In this document: positions 52,713 to 60,647 of the stretch, in pieces
Layout of the letters: every line of letters begins with the position of its first letter
Position numbering within the stretch: the first letter of the stretch is position 1
Source: Chryseobacterium sp. FP211-J200
GTDB taxonomy: Bacteria > Bacteroidota > Bacteroidia > Flavobacteriales > Weeksellaceae
Direction of reading: 5' to 3'
Length of the DNA: 64,000 nucleotides
Assembly (NCBI RefSeq): GCF_001643375.1
Contig: NZ_LSHB01000016.1
Span: forward strand, 1 to 64,000
Notes under the pieces: model-generated
Databases searched by the model: none
Told to the model about the DNA's origin: nothing
Seen by the model: the letters and a program-made list of their open reading frames with translations, nothing else
Made by a program: the position numbers and the translations under genes

Positions 52713-53600
52713 TTAAAATAAAGTCGGTTGACCGTCCGCCATGACAGGAACATGAATATCCGTTTTCCATTCCTCATTCATTTTTTCAATTAAATGTGCG
52801 GATAAAAGTGGCGATGCTTTTTCAATATTTTGATGGACGAAGAAATATAAGTTTTGAAGTCCTTCTTTTTTCCATTTGGTCAGTCTTTTCAGCCAATCTT
52901 CCAATCTTTCGTAATCGCTGTCGGCATTGGCACCAACGTAACGGATAAAAGCATTCGGCGTCGTCAATCGCATATGAAGCATATCTCGTCTTCCTGCTGT
53001 ATCGACGATGATATTGGTAATGTTATTCATTTCGAACAATTCACAAACCGTATTGAAAACCTCTTCATCGGTGAACCATTCCGTATTTCTGAGTTCAACC
53101 GCCAAGGGCACTTCTTTTGGCCAATCTTTTACAAATTTCTCCAGTCGTTCATAATCTTTTGGCTTGAAATTATCATGAAGCTGTAAGAAAACCATTCCCA
53201 ACTTTTCATCAAAATTAAGAACTGCCGAAGCGAACTGCGTGACAACATCAGTTATATTCAACAATCTTCGGAAGTGGGAAACTGTATTGGTAATTTTCGG
53301 AAAGAATTTGAAATCTTTTGGTGTTTTCTCTTTCCAGGTCTTAACTTGTTCGGCAGTTGGCATTCCATAAAATGTAGCATTCAATTCAATCGAATTGAAT
53401 TGTGTGGAATAATAAGTCAGTTCGTCTTTAGTTCCTTTGGGATAAAAGCCTTTAAGGTCGGTCTTGTTCCACTTGGCACAACCAATGGAGATATTCTCCA
53501 AACCTTTCTTATTGTGCTCGAGAATGAATTTGGTTTGAGGATGGTCTTTTGGCAATGTAAAATCTATCTGTGAAGGATCTGCAACTTGTCCGAATTTCAT
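52713..53600 (-). CDS. DUF72 domain-containing protein
   Basis: A 295-aa TIM-barrel protein of the YecE/DUF72 family. It has ISIGCAKWNKTDLKGFYPKG (about 37-56), QFNSIELNATFYGMPTAEQV (about 67-86), FFPKITNTVSHFRRL (about 97-111) and the C-terminal LYFFVHQNIEKASPLLSAHL (about 248-267). The function of the family is uncertain. It is a single gene converging on the previous one. Confidence 0.92.
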   Translation of the reverse strand: MKFGQVADPSQIDFTLPKDHPQTKFILEHNKKGLENISIGCAKWNKTDLKGFYPKGTKDELTYYSTQFNSIELNATFYGMPTAEQVKTWKEKTPKDFKFFPKITNTVSHFRRLLNITDVVTQFASAVLNFDEKLGMVFLQLHDNFKPKDYERLEKFVKDWPKEVPLAVELRNTEWFTDEEVFNTVCELFEMNNITNIIVDTAGRRDMLHMRLTTPNAFIRYVGANADSDYERLEDWLKRLTKWKKEGLQNLYFFVHQNIEKASPLLSAHLIEKMNEEWKTDIHVPVMADGQPTLF

Positions 53601-53676
53601 TTTGTAAGAAGTTAGAGGTTAGAAACTAGAAGTTAGTTTAGAACTTTAAAGTTAGGGAAAAGTTTTAATTATTTTA

Positions 53677-53751
53677 AACGCAAAGTCCGCAAAGATTTTT
53701 TGGAATATAAATCTGTTTTTAGGGTTCGCAAAGACGTAAAACTCACCAAAG
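53677..53751. repeat. Dispersed repeat (ACGCAAAGTCCGC / TTCGCAAAGACG type)
   Basis: AACGCAAAGTCCGCAAAGAT, T tract, then GTTCGCAAAGACG and CTCACCAAAG. A related copy is at 58290-58362. Both lie in intergenic DNA between minus-strand genes. Confidence 0.65.
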
Positions 53752-53761
53752 AAATTCAAAC

Positions 53762-53792
53762 AAAAAAAACCACAGAAAATTCTGTGGTTCAA
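53762..53792 (-). terminator. Intrinsic terminator of nrdA
   Basis: A perfect 9-bp stem AACCACAGA/TCTGTGGTT with an AAAT-type loop, followed on the minus strand by eight T residues, 24 bp beyond the nrdA stop. Confidence 0.92.
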
Positions 53793-53815
53793 TTATTAAT
53801 TCATTTTTTTTATTC

Positions 53816-55474
53816 TTAAGCCTCACAAGCCGAGCAACTCACAAAGTTGACCATCATTTCCTTAGAAACCGATGAACTTCTTTGGTAATACAAAGTTTTC
53901 ACACCTTTCTTCCAAGCTTCGATCATCACATAATTCACATCTTTCACTGGCATTGTAGATGGAATCTGCAAGTTAAGTGATTGCGCCTGATCGATATATT
54001 GTTGTCTTTGAGCCGCCTGAGAAACGATCTCCATTGGAGAGATCTCACGGAACGTTTTGAATACTGCTTTTTCCTCATCAGACAAACCTTCAAGATGTTG
54101 TACAGAACCGTGGTTTAGCATAATCGTTCTCCAAGTTTCTTCGTTGTCCAAACCTTTTGCGTCTAGCAATTTCGCAAGATATTTGTTCTTACGCATAAAG
54201 TTTCCTTTTGCAAGACCCGCTTTGTAGTAGTTAGAAGCAAACGGCTCGATTCCAGGAGAAGTTTGTCCAAGGATTGCTGAACTTGAAGTCGTTGGCGCGA
54301 TGGCCATCAAAGTCGTGTTTCTCAATCCGTAACCTTTCAACATATCCGGTTCGCCATAGATGTTTGCCAATTCTTTGGAAGCAATTTCAGATTGTTCTTT
54401 GATATGACGGAACGCCCTTGCATTGAACTGAGTCGCTTCGAAACTTTCGAACGGGATCATATTTTTCTGCAAATAAGAATGGTATCCTAAAACACCCAAT
54501 CCTAAAGCTCTGTGACGCATTGCAAAATTTCTAGCAGAAGTCAAATAATAATTCCCTTCCGTTTTATCAATGAATTCTGAAAGAACCGCGTCTAGGAAAT
54601 AGATTGCCAATTTCACAGCATTCGTATCTTTCCATTCGTCGTACAATTCCAAGTTCATAGAAGATAGACAACAGATGAACGATTCGTTGGCCGTAGAAGG
54701 CAACATGATCTCGGAACAAAGGTTACTTGCGTTCACCATCAATCCGGAATCTTTGTAAACCTGAGGCTTGTTTCTATTCACATTATCCGTAAAGAAGATA
54801 TAAGGCAAACCTTTTTGCTGACGACTTTCTAGAACTCTCGCCCAGATCTTACGTTTGTCTGCATCACCATCGATCATATCCTGCATCCAGTAATCTGGAA
54901 CGCAGATTCCTGTAAACAAGTTTTGGATCGGACTTCCGATATCTTTGATACTCAAAAACTCCTCGATATCGCCGTGGTCGATGTCAAGATACGCTGCAAA
55001 AGCACCTCTTCTTACACCACCTTGCGACACAACATCCATCGCTGTATCATATAATTTCATAAACGAAACCGCCCCGGAAGATTTTCCGTTGTCTGTCACC
55101 GCAGTTCCTCTGTTTCTTAATTCTCCAAAATAACCGGACGTTCCACCACCGATTTTCGTCTGCATGATCACCTCGCCCAACTTGTGCGTGATGCCTTCGA
55201 TATTATCCGGCACATGAACATTGAAACAAGAGATCGGCAAACCACGTTGTGTTCCCATATTCGCCCAAACAGGAGAAGAGAAACTGATCCAGCCTTTCAC
55301 TATCATTTCCTTGAAAGCCGGTTGCAATTCCGGTTTGTAAAGACGTTTTGCAGCTGCCGTTGTAATACGGTCGATTGCGCCATCTACAGTTTCACCTTTC
55401 AAAAGGTAGCCTCTGTTCAGCATTTGTTCAGACTCTTCGTTAAGCCACCAGATATCTATATTTTCGTCCATCAT
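53816..55474 (-). CDS. nrdA: Ribonucleoside-diphosphate reductase subunit alpha, class I
   Basis: A 552-aa catalytic subunit of the short Bacteroidota type, lacking an N-terminal ATP cone. It has the redox cysteine in GLPISCFNV (about 79-87), the thiyl-radical cysteine in SNLCSEIMLP (about 250-260), ESFICCLSSMNLELY, the barrel motif RHRALGLGVLGYHSYL and the C-terminal swinging thiol pair CSAC. It reduces NDPs to dNDPs together with NrdB. Absence of the ATP cone suggests regulation of overall activity differs from E. coli or lies elsewhere. nrdB lies 478 bp upstream in the same direction. Confidence 0.95.
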   Translation of the reverse strand: MMDENIDIWWLNEESEQMLNRGYLLKGETVDGAIDRITTAAAKRLYKPELQPAFKEMIVKGWISFSSPVWANMGTQRGLPISCFNVHVPDNIEGITHKLGEVIMQTKIGGGTSGYFGELRNRGTAVTDNGKSSGAVSFMKLYDTAMDVVSQGGVRRGAFAAYLDIDHGDIEEFLSIKDIGSPIQNLFTGICVPDYWMQDMIDGDADKRKIWARVLESRQQKGLPYIFFTDNVNRNKPQVYKDSGLMVNASNLCSEIMLPSTANESFICCLSSMNLELYDEWKDTNAVKLAIYFLDAVLSEFIDKTEGNYYLTSARNFAMRHRALGLGVLGYHSYLQKNMIPFESFEATQFNARAFRHIKEQSEIASKELANIYGEPDMLKGYGLRNTTLMAIAPTTSSSAILGQTSPGIEPFASNYYKAGLAKGNFMRKNKYLAKLLDAKGLDNEETWRTIMLNHGSVQHLEGLSDEEKAVFKTFREISPMEIVSQAAQRQQYIDQAQSLNLQIPSTMPVKDVNYVMIEAWKKGVKTLYYQRSSSVSKEMMVNFVSCSACEA

Positions 55475-55543
55475 AACTTTTATATTTTAGGGAATTAGCA
55501 ACTTATTAATTTTATTTGACTTACGTCGAACCACTTTGTTAGG

Positions 55544-55676
55544 TTTTGGGCGCCTTCATCCGTCTTCCGTTCCCGCTTTTTTCTGTCATTGCGAACGATG
55601 TGAAGCTATCCAATTGAACATTTCCACATCGCAATGCCAGAAAAAGAGCTCCACTCAAGCCGGGGCGCGCTTCGCC
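55544..55676 (-). repeat. Dispersed hairpin repeat, copy A3, with nested repeat in its loop
   Basis: The reverse orientation of A1, with the tail TTTTGGGCGCCTTCATCCG and the head CTCAAGCCGGGGCGCGCTTCGCC. The variable hairpin has 17-18 bp arms (55576-55593 and 55630-55646) built on TTTTCTG-CATTGCG. Between them is TCATTGCGAACGATGTGAAG, which itself looks like the widespread TCATTGCGA repeat, so one repeat has taken another as payload. It occupies part of the 478-bp nrdB-nrdA gap. Confidence 0.78.
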
Positions 55677-55789
55677 ATTTTTGACGATTTCACATAAAAA
55701 AGAAAACTCCAAGAATTAAAAACATTTCTCAAAATTTTCTTTTTTACACCTTTCTCAGTTTGAAACTTTGAAAGGATTTTTATTCAGTT

Positions 55790-55895
55790 TTGTCATTTCG
55801 TAGGAATCTCGACAGCTTTGTTTAATTTCCTGCAGAATGGCAATGTGATGTACTTGTTGGATACAAAGTCCTTCGACTCCGTTCAGGATGACAAC
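55790..55895. repeat. Dispersed repeat (GTCATTTCG ... CAGGATGACA type)
   Basis: An imperfect inverted repeat with ends TTGTCATTTCG and TTCAGGATGACAA. It contains GGAATCTCGACAG and CCTTCGACTCCG, a pattern often seen between genes in Flavobacteriia. With copy A3 it explains most of the nrdB-nrdA spacer. Confidence 0.6.
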
Positions 55896-55952
55896 GCTGA
55901 TATCAAAAGTTTACGACTCGCCAGCTTCAGACATCCAGCTTCCTGGCATAAA

Positions 55953-56927
55953 TTAAAATAAATCGTTCGCAGTAATACTCTTATCGTGTTTTGTGTAATC
56001 TACCGGACGTTTTGCAAAGAAATCATCCATAGAGTTGGCGAAAACTTCTTCTTCGAACCATACCATTGGACGGTAATCTTCCGGAGAAACGTTATATCTT
56101 GTTTTAACACCTATTTTTTTCAAAGAGTCATCTACTCTGTATTTCATAAAATCTAATAGATTCTTTTTAGAAACTTTTTGCAATTCGCCTTGCTCGAAGA
56201 TCCAGTCCAAAATGTTAGATTCCATTTCTATAGATTCGTCAACCAGGTCATAGATCGCTTCTATGTCTTCATCTGTCAACAGGTCAGGTTGTTCTTCACG
56301 GATCTTGTTGATCAAATAGATCCCGCCATTGGCGTGGATCTGCTCATCTACAGAAGTCCAGGCGATGATGTTGGACACATTTTTCATATAACCTTGGAAT
56401 CTTGTAAACGACAAAATAATCGCAAACTGACTGAACAGGGACACGTTCTCTATCAAAATACTGAAAAGCAACAATGAAGAAACGTAAGCTTTCGGATCCT
56501 GAGAATTGGCGTTTTTCAACATTTTTCCAAGATATTCGATTCTGTCTTTTACGGCTGGAACATTCACCACTTCCATAAAGTCGTCGTTGTAACCCAACAC
56601 TTCCAACAATCTGGAGTAAGCTTCGGAATGGCGGAATTCGCATTCTGCGAAAGTGGCACCCAGACCATTAAGTTCCGGCTTCGGAAGGTGGTCGTAAAGA
56701 TTTCCCCAGAATGTTTTTACATTGACCTCTATCTGTGCGATCGCCAACAAAGCATTTTTGACCGCGTTTTTCTCGTGAGGCTCAAGCTGGGAATGGAAAT
56801 CCTGAACATCGGCTGTAAAATCCACTTCTGAATGTACCCAATAAGACTTGTTGATAGCCTCTACAAATTGCATTACTTCTGGATATTCAAAAGGTTTGTA
56901 GCTTATTCTTTTATCGAAAATTCCCAT
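55953..56927 (-). CDS. nrdB: Ribonucleoside-diphosphate reductase subunit beta, class I
   Basis: A 324-aa ferritin-like radical subunit. Metal ligands are in LLAIAQIEVNVKTFWG (Glu) and AECEFRHSEAYSRLLEVLGY (Glu and His, about 95-115), and further on in FSILIENVSLF and DEQIHANGG (second E...E-x-x-H). The tyrosine in HSEAYSRLL matches the position of E. coli Tyr122, supporting a tyrosyl-radical class Ia enzyme. It hands the radical to NrdA, whose gene is downstream across a spacer filled with repeats. The C-terminal peptide SITANDLF would dock to NrdA. Confidence 0.95.
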   Translation of the reverse strand: MGIFDKRISYKPFEYPEVMQFVEAINKSYWVHSEVDFTADVQDFHSQLEPHEKNAVKNALLAIAQIEVNVKTFWGNLYDHLPKPELNGLGATFAECEFRHSEAYSRLLEVLGYNDDFMEVVNVPAVKDRIEYLGKMLKNANSQDPKAYVSSLLLFSILIENVSLFSQFAIILSFTRFQGYMKNVSNIIAWTSVDEQIHANGGIYLINKIREEQPDLLTDEDIEAIYDLVDESIEMESNILDWIFEQGELQKVSKKNLLDFMKYRVDDSLKKIGVKTRYNVSPEDYRPMVWFEEEVFANSMDDFFAKRPVDYTKHDKSITANDLF

Positions 56928-57031
56928 TATCAGCTGTTTTTATCAATTAATTAGTTTCTATGAAAAGATAATGAATCGTAACGGAATATTTCTGCCTGAG
57001 AAATGCGTTATTTTTATCTTCTAAGTGATTA

Positions 57032-57039
57032 CAAAAATA
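57032..57039 (-). promoter_or_regulatory. Putative -7 box for nrdB
   Basis: The minus strand reads TATTTTTG (TAnnTTTG), 105 bp upstream of nrdB. The 375-bp gap before the next gene also contains TTTTCCACA (about 57111-57119), one mismatch from a DnaA box. Apart from these I see nothing in it. Confidence 0.4.
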
Positions 57040-57302
57040 GAAATTGAAGTCTATAAATGAAAGGGCAAAATGAGGAAATGAGTCAAAAAACTGACAATCA
57101 TCGGCAAAAGTTTTCCACATTATGTTAAAAGGTGGATGGATAGGGAATTCTTGATAATTTGAAATTCTCTAACAGCGTTAACTTGTCAAATTTAAATTAA
57201 ACAAATGATGAAAAAACCCAATAACAAAGCATCAAAACAGTTAAACAAATAGAAGCACAAGGTCGGCTTCACGAAAAATGGAGATGGAAATGGTTAAAAA
57301 TA

Positions 57303-58118
57303 TTAACCTTCTGTCACCTTCTTGGAGAAGTTGTGCGTCTTGATATATTCCGCAAACACGACTTTGAGTTGGGTTTCTATCGCCACCTTGTTGAAATTGT
57401 TCCTGTAATTCTTGGAAAGGTCTTTCTGATCGTCGGCATAAGCCAGGAAAACATCAAAGTCATATTCGTCCAGACCGTATTCTGTATAGTAATCCAAATT
57501 GACCACGGCTTTCACACGTTTGTAAAACTCCTGTTTCTCAGAATAATTGGCGGTGGTTTTGGGCGATTGTGTGGCCTTCCCCAATAATTTCCCTACAACG
57601 CCAGCCAGTTTTACCATATCCATTTGTCCTGCCAATAGATTGGGCTGTTGGAAAGAGGAAGGTACTTTTGCTGATGGTGACACTTCATTTGGCGGCGTCC
57701 TCATATAATTGTTTATCGCCATATTGAGCGCAGTCACCTTGGGTGGCGGGTTGAGTCTGGCGACATCTTTTTTAAGGATCCCTGTTGGGCGGAATGTGAG
57801 TTTCACCTCTTCTATTTCTAATGGGATCGTGAAAAGTTTGACGTCCATGCTTTTTGAGAAATTCTCTGTGTTTACGATCAGATTTTTACGTTCGTAGCCT
57901 TGTCGTGCAATCCTCAGTTCGTCAGAAGCCTTGGCTGCGATGACGAAGTTTCCCATAAAATCCGAAACGACCACCTGATCGGTCCGAAGATTCACGATGC
58001 TGGCATTGGGCAATTTGTCGCCGTTCTCATTGGAGATATTTCCCATCACATAGTCTGACTGGGAAAATGCCTTGATGAAGAAAAGAAATATGATGAGTGA
58101 CAGTAATTTGATTTTCAC
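57303..58118 (-). CDS. CarboxypepD_reg-like domain protein, secreted
   Basis: A 271-aa protein with a signal peptide (MKIKLLSLIIFLFFIKAFSQ) and a carboxypeptidase regulatory-like domain (YVMGNISNENGDKLPNASIV, about 23-42; VSDFMGNFVIAAKASDELRI, about 51-70). The ~170-residue C-terminal part (RPTGILKKDVARLNPPPKV...YYTEYGLDEYDFDVFLAYAD) belongs to a widespread flavobacterial hypothetical group. Export to the periplasm is likely; function unknown. It is transcribed toward nrdB but separated from it by 375 bp. Confidence 0.78.
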   Translation of the reverse strand: MKIKLLSLIIFLFFIKAFSQSDYVMGNISNENGDKLPNASIVNLRTDQVVVSDFMGNFVIAAKASDELRIARQGYERKNLIVNTENFSKSMDVKLFTIPLEIEEVKLTFRPTGILKKDVARLNPPPKVTALNMAINNYMRTPPNEVSPSAKVPSSFQQPNLLAGQMDMVKLAGVVGKLLGKATQSPKTTANYSEKQEFYKRVKAVVNLDYYTEYGLDEYDFDVFLAYADDQKDLSKNYRNNFNKVAIETQLKVVFAEYIKTHNFSKKVTEG

Positions 58119-58135
58119 GGATTCTACGTTTTGTG

Positions 58136-58143
58136 CAAAATTA
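58136..58143 (-). promoter_or_regulatory. Putative -7 box for the 57303-58118 gene
   Basis: The minus strand reads TAATTTTG (TAnnTTTG) 17 bp before the ATG. Confidence 0.4.
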
Positions 58144-58289
58144 ATTCTAATTGATCGAGTTATTATATGAAGGGGATCTTTGGATTGATAGTTTAACCGA
58201 CTTTAAGGAGTTTTGTGATTTTTTTAGAAATTGGAGGTTTTGGTTTTGTTAAAATTTTTCTGACAACAATTTGAACCGTTAATAATTTG

Positions 58290-58362
58290 AACGCAAAGTC
58301 CGCATTTTTTATCATTGCTGAAAATATTTTTAAGATTCGCAAAGACGCTTCGCTCAACAAAG
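58290..58362. repeat. Dispersed repeat (ACGCAAAGTCCGC / TTCGCAAAGACG type), second copy
   Basis: GAACGCAAAGTCCGCATTTT and TTCGCAAAGACGCTTCGCTC plus AACAAAGG. It pairs with 53677-53751 and is followed at 58376-58402 by the short CTCGC-GATTTGGC repeat also seen at 2492. Confidence 0.65.
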
Positions 58363-58464
58363 GGTTGGGAATCTCTCGCTGATTTGGCAAATTGTGCAGA
58401 TTTATCAACTATGGATTTTGTTCTTATTGAAATGTTCTGGAAATGGACAAAACTTAAATTGTGG

Positions 58465-58608
58465 CGAAGCTGCGTAAGGGATGGTAGTGGAAATCCTTTT
58501 TGTCTTTGTGGAAGCGTCTTTCTTAGACCGATGGTGAAAGACAAAAAGATTGCAACGGACAGCCCGACCCGAGCTGCGGGAAAGTTTGGCGAGGGGTACG
58601 CCCAAATA
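58465..58608 (+). repeat. Dispersed hairpin repeat, copy B2
   Basis: GAAGCTGCGTAAGGGATGGT, AGTGGAAATC, hairpin, GATTGCAACGGACAGCCCGA, CCCGAGCTGCGGG, GGCGAGGGGTACGCCCAAAT. The hairpin arms are a perfect 12-bp inverted repeat (58496-58507 and 58537-58548, CTTTTTGTCTTT type). ORFs over it are by-products. It lies in the ~600-bp gap before ssrA. Confidence 0.82.
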
Positions 58609-58663
58609 TTGATGAATGATGAATGATGATTGATGAATTATAAATGATAAGTGGTGATTGGAA

Positions 58664-58695
58664 TTGGATTGGTAAATTAATTTTTTGTAAATTTG
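58664..58695 (+). promoter_or_regulatory. Promoter of the tmRNA gene
   Basis: TTG at 58664-58666, 21 bp, then TAAATTTG at 58688-58695: both elements of the Bacteroidota consensus with correct spacing, 18 bp before the mature tmRNA 5' end. Confidence 0.65.
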
Positions 58696-58713
58696 TCGTC
58701 TTATTTAAAAATT

Positions 58714-59109
58714 GGGGTTGACTGGTTTCGACAGCAAGGTCAATGGGTAAGTAAGCATGCAGAGAACCGTAGCGCGATCTCTTAAATCCCTTGCTACACA
58801 CTTTTAACTGGCAACGAAGAGTTCGCTCTTGCAGCTTAATCCGAAGTTTAGTAGGATCCAGCGCTTTCCCGAAGATAGTAAGGAAGCAAGATGTCTCACA
58901 AACGCTCTGTTCTGCGGCGTTTGATCCTGGGGCATAGCAATGCAGAAATAAGGTTTTGGGCACTTCGACCAAGATTCGAAAATCTCAGAAGATAAGGTTT
59001 AGGTTGGGTGTTTGCTCTCTGCCTGAGCTCGAAAATCAATAGCGAAATAAGCATGTAGAAATCTTATGTATTGCTTGTTTGGACGAGGGTTCGAATCCCT
59101 CCAACTCCA
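58714..59109 (+). ncRNA. ssrA: Transfer-messenger RNA (tmRNA, SsrA)
   Basis: The 5' end GGGGTTGACTGGTTTCGACA and 3' end GGTTCGAATCCCTCCAACTC form the tRNA-like domain; the acceptor stem pairs GGGGUUG with CAACUCC (one G-U). The reading frame GGC...GCT TAA at 58810-58839 encodes the tag GNEEFALAA with the usual ALAA protease signal. It rescues stalled ribosomes with SmpB and marks the products for degradation. The terminal CCA is not encoded (the DNA reads ACAACC), so it must be added after processing. Its 3' end is the likely attachment site of the integrase element that follows. Confidence 0.97.
59085..59109 (+). other. Likely att core at the ssrA 3' end
   Basis: The T-arm and acceptor 3' strand (GGGTTCGAATCCCTCCAACT) directly precede an integrase gene oriented away from ssrA. 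Tyrosine integrases commonly use this part of tRNA and tmRNA genes. The other att copy should lie beyond the right window edge; the exact boundaries are not determinable here. Confidence 0.55.
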
Positions 59110-59122
59110 CAACCTACACAAC

Positions 59123-59149
59123 AAAGGCACTCTTGCGAGTGCCTTTTTT
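59123..59149 (+). terminator. Intrinsic terminator of ssrA
   Basis: A 10-bp stem AAAGGCACTC/GAGTGCCTTT with a TTGC loop, followed by a T tract, 13 bp after the mature RNA end. If the att core is in ssrA, this terminator is supplied by the element. Confidence 0.9.
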
Positions 59150-59257
59150 CATTTAATTTTCATTTTAAAAACAACATTAACTGTCTGTTAATCAGCACCA
59201 ATATAGTAGTTTAGTGTTGTTTGATATTTCTTGTTGTTTAAAGAAATTTGCACAAAC

Positions 59258-59309
59258 ATTACTACAATTCAATTTTTATTTTACATTTGTAGTAGAACAA
59301 TTACTACAA
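59258..59309 (+). promoter_or_regulatory. Integrase promoter with flanking direct repeats
   Basis: A TACATTTG -7 box (59282-59289) is framed by two exact copies of ATTACTACAA (59258-59267 and 59300-59309), with an inverted half (GTAGT, 59289-59293) between them. The second copy ends 3 bp before the integrase ATG. A repressor or excisionase bound here would block transcription. Confidence 0.5.
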
Positions 59310-59312
59310 AAA

Positions 59313-60608
59313 ATGGCTTACAGTTTTTTTCTCAGAGGTACAAAGGATGTAAAGAAAATTTATATCTCCATAACGCACGGTTCCGATCTAAAAGTTATCC
59401 GGCCAACAGATTTTAAGGTCGATGTTAATAGCTGGGATAAAGTTCAGAAAAGAATGAAACTAAATGAAGTCGAAAGTCAGCTTAAGAATAGCGCGCCAAT
59501 TAAAATACAGCGCCAGAATGCAATTGCTGACTTTAATAAAAAATTCTCTGATTTTGAGCAGGATTTTATCAGCTACTTCAATTCTCTACTGGATAACAAT
59601 CGATTGACTGAAACAAAGCTTGTAGAATTCTTCACCGGACAAAATAAAACGAACGAAATCCCGACTGATTTTAAAAGTTTCGTAGATTATTATTGCGATA
59701 TGAATATCGGGATAACAGAAAGCACGAAGAAAGTTTATAAAAGAACCAGAAATCTAGTGTCTGGGTTTAATCCTAAATTAAGAATGCAGGATATTGATGA
59801 TCGATTCAAAAAAGATTTTGGGAGTTATCTTGACAAAAACAATTATCAAAGGTCGTATATCAGAAAAACTATCGGAAATGTTAAAGACTTCTGGAAATAT
59901 GCAAAGAGAAAGAAAATCAATGTGTCTGATGATCCGGAATGGTGGGAACTGACAAAGGATTTCCCTGACTTAGCAAAAGACCTGGCAGATGATCCTTATT
60001 TAACGTGGGAAGAATTGGAAGCAATAAGATTAGTTGTGTTTGATAACAATTACCTTGACAACGCCAGAGATTGGCTCTTGATTAGCTGTTGGACCGCGCA
60101 GCGAGTATCTGATTTAATGGAATTCACTTTTGATAAAATTATCACTGACGAAAAAGGAAGTAAGTTTCTTCCAATCATCCAAGAAAAGACAGGTTCTAAA
60201 ATAACGATTCCTTTATTTCAAGAAGTTGAAAGCATCCTTAACAAAAGGGATGGGAACTTTCCTAGGAAAATTAGTGATCAGAAGTACAATGATTATATAA
60301 AGCTTGTATGCAAGGAAGCAAAAATAACAGATATGGTTTTCGCTCCAAAATATAGACAGCCGGTCATAGTCAATGGCAAAACGGTGTACAGGAAAATTGT
60401 AGGCTTTTTTCCAAAGAATGAAGTGATCACAAGTCACGTTGGCCGGAGGACATTCGTTTCATTATTCATTAACAATGTAGATCTGGATTCGATCAGGAAA
60501 ATAACTGGACACACACGCGATAAGATGGTAGAAGTTTACAATCGACTCAATTCCCTTGAAAGAGCTGAAATCACCAAAGCAAAATTCAGGGATGCTGGGT
60601 TTGAATAG
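59313..60608 (+). CDS. Tyrosine-type site-specific integrase
   Basis: From MAYSFFLRGTKDVKKIYISI (431 aa) it has an arm-binding beta domain (to about 60), a SAM-like core-binding domain (FKSFVDYYCDMNIGITESTK, about 115-220) and a catalytic domain. The catalytic arginine is in TAQRVSDLMEF, a lysine in EKTGSKITIPL, HVGRRTF supplies His and Arg, GHTRDKM the second His, and the nucleophilic tyrosine is in VEVYNRL. It would integrate the element at ssrA. I chose the ATG directly after the promoter rather than the ORF start 99 bp upstream, which precedes the -7 box. Confidence 0.93.
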   Translation: MAYSFFLRGTKDVKKIYISITHGSDLKVIRPTDFKVDVNSWDKVQKRMKLNEVESQLKNSAPIKIQRQNAIADFNKKFSDFEQDFISYFNSLLDNNRLTETKLVEFFTGQNKTNEIPTDFKSFVDYYCDMNIGITESTKKVYKRTRNLVSGFNPKLRMQDIDDRFKKDFGSYLDKNNYQRSYIRKTIGNVKDFWKYAKRKKINVSDDPEWWELTKDFPDLAKDLADDPYLTWEELEAIRLVVFDNNYLDNARDWLLISCWTAQRVSDLMEFTFDKIITDEKGSKFLPIIQEKTGSKITIPLFQEVESILNKRDGNFPRKISDQKYNDYIKLVCKEAKITDMVFAPKYRQPVIVNGKTVYRKIVGFFPKNEVITSHVGRRTFVSLFINNVDLDSIRKITGHTRDKMVEVYNRLNSLERAEITKAKFRDAGFE

Positions 60609-60647
60609 AAACAAAAATCAATCAATAATATTTTAAAACAAAACAAT

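Noticed and set aside
58224-58972. Minus-strand ORFs (up to 149 aa) before and over ssrA
   Set aside because: They run through dispersed repeats and through the tmRNA itself; open only by chance.
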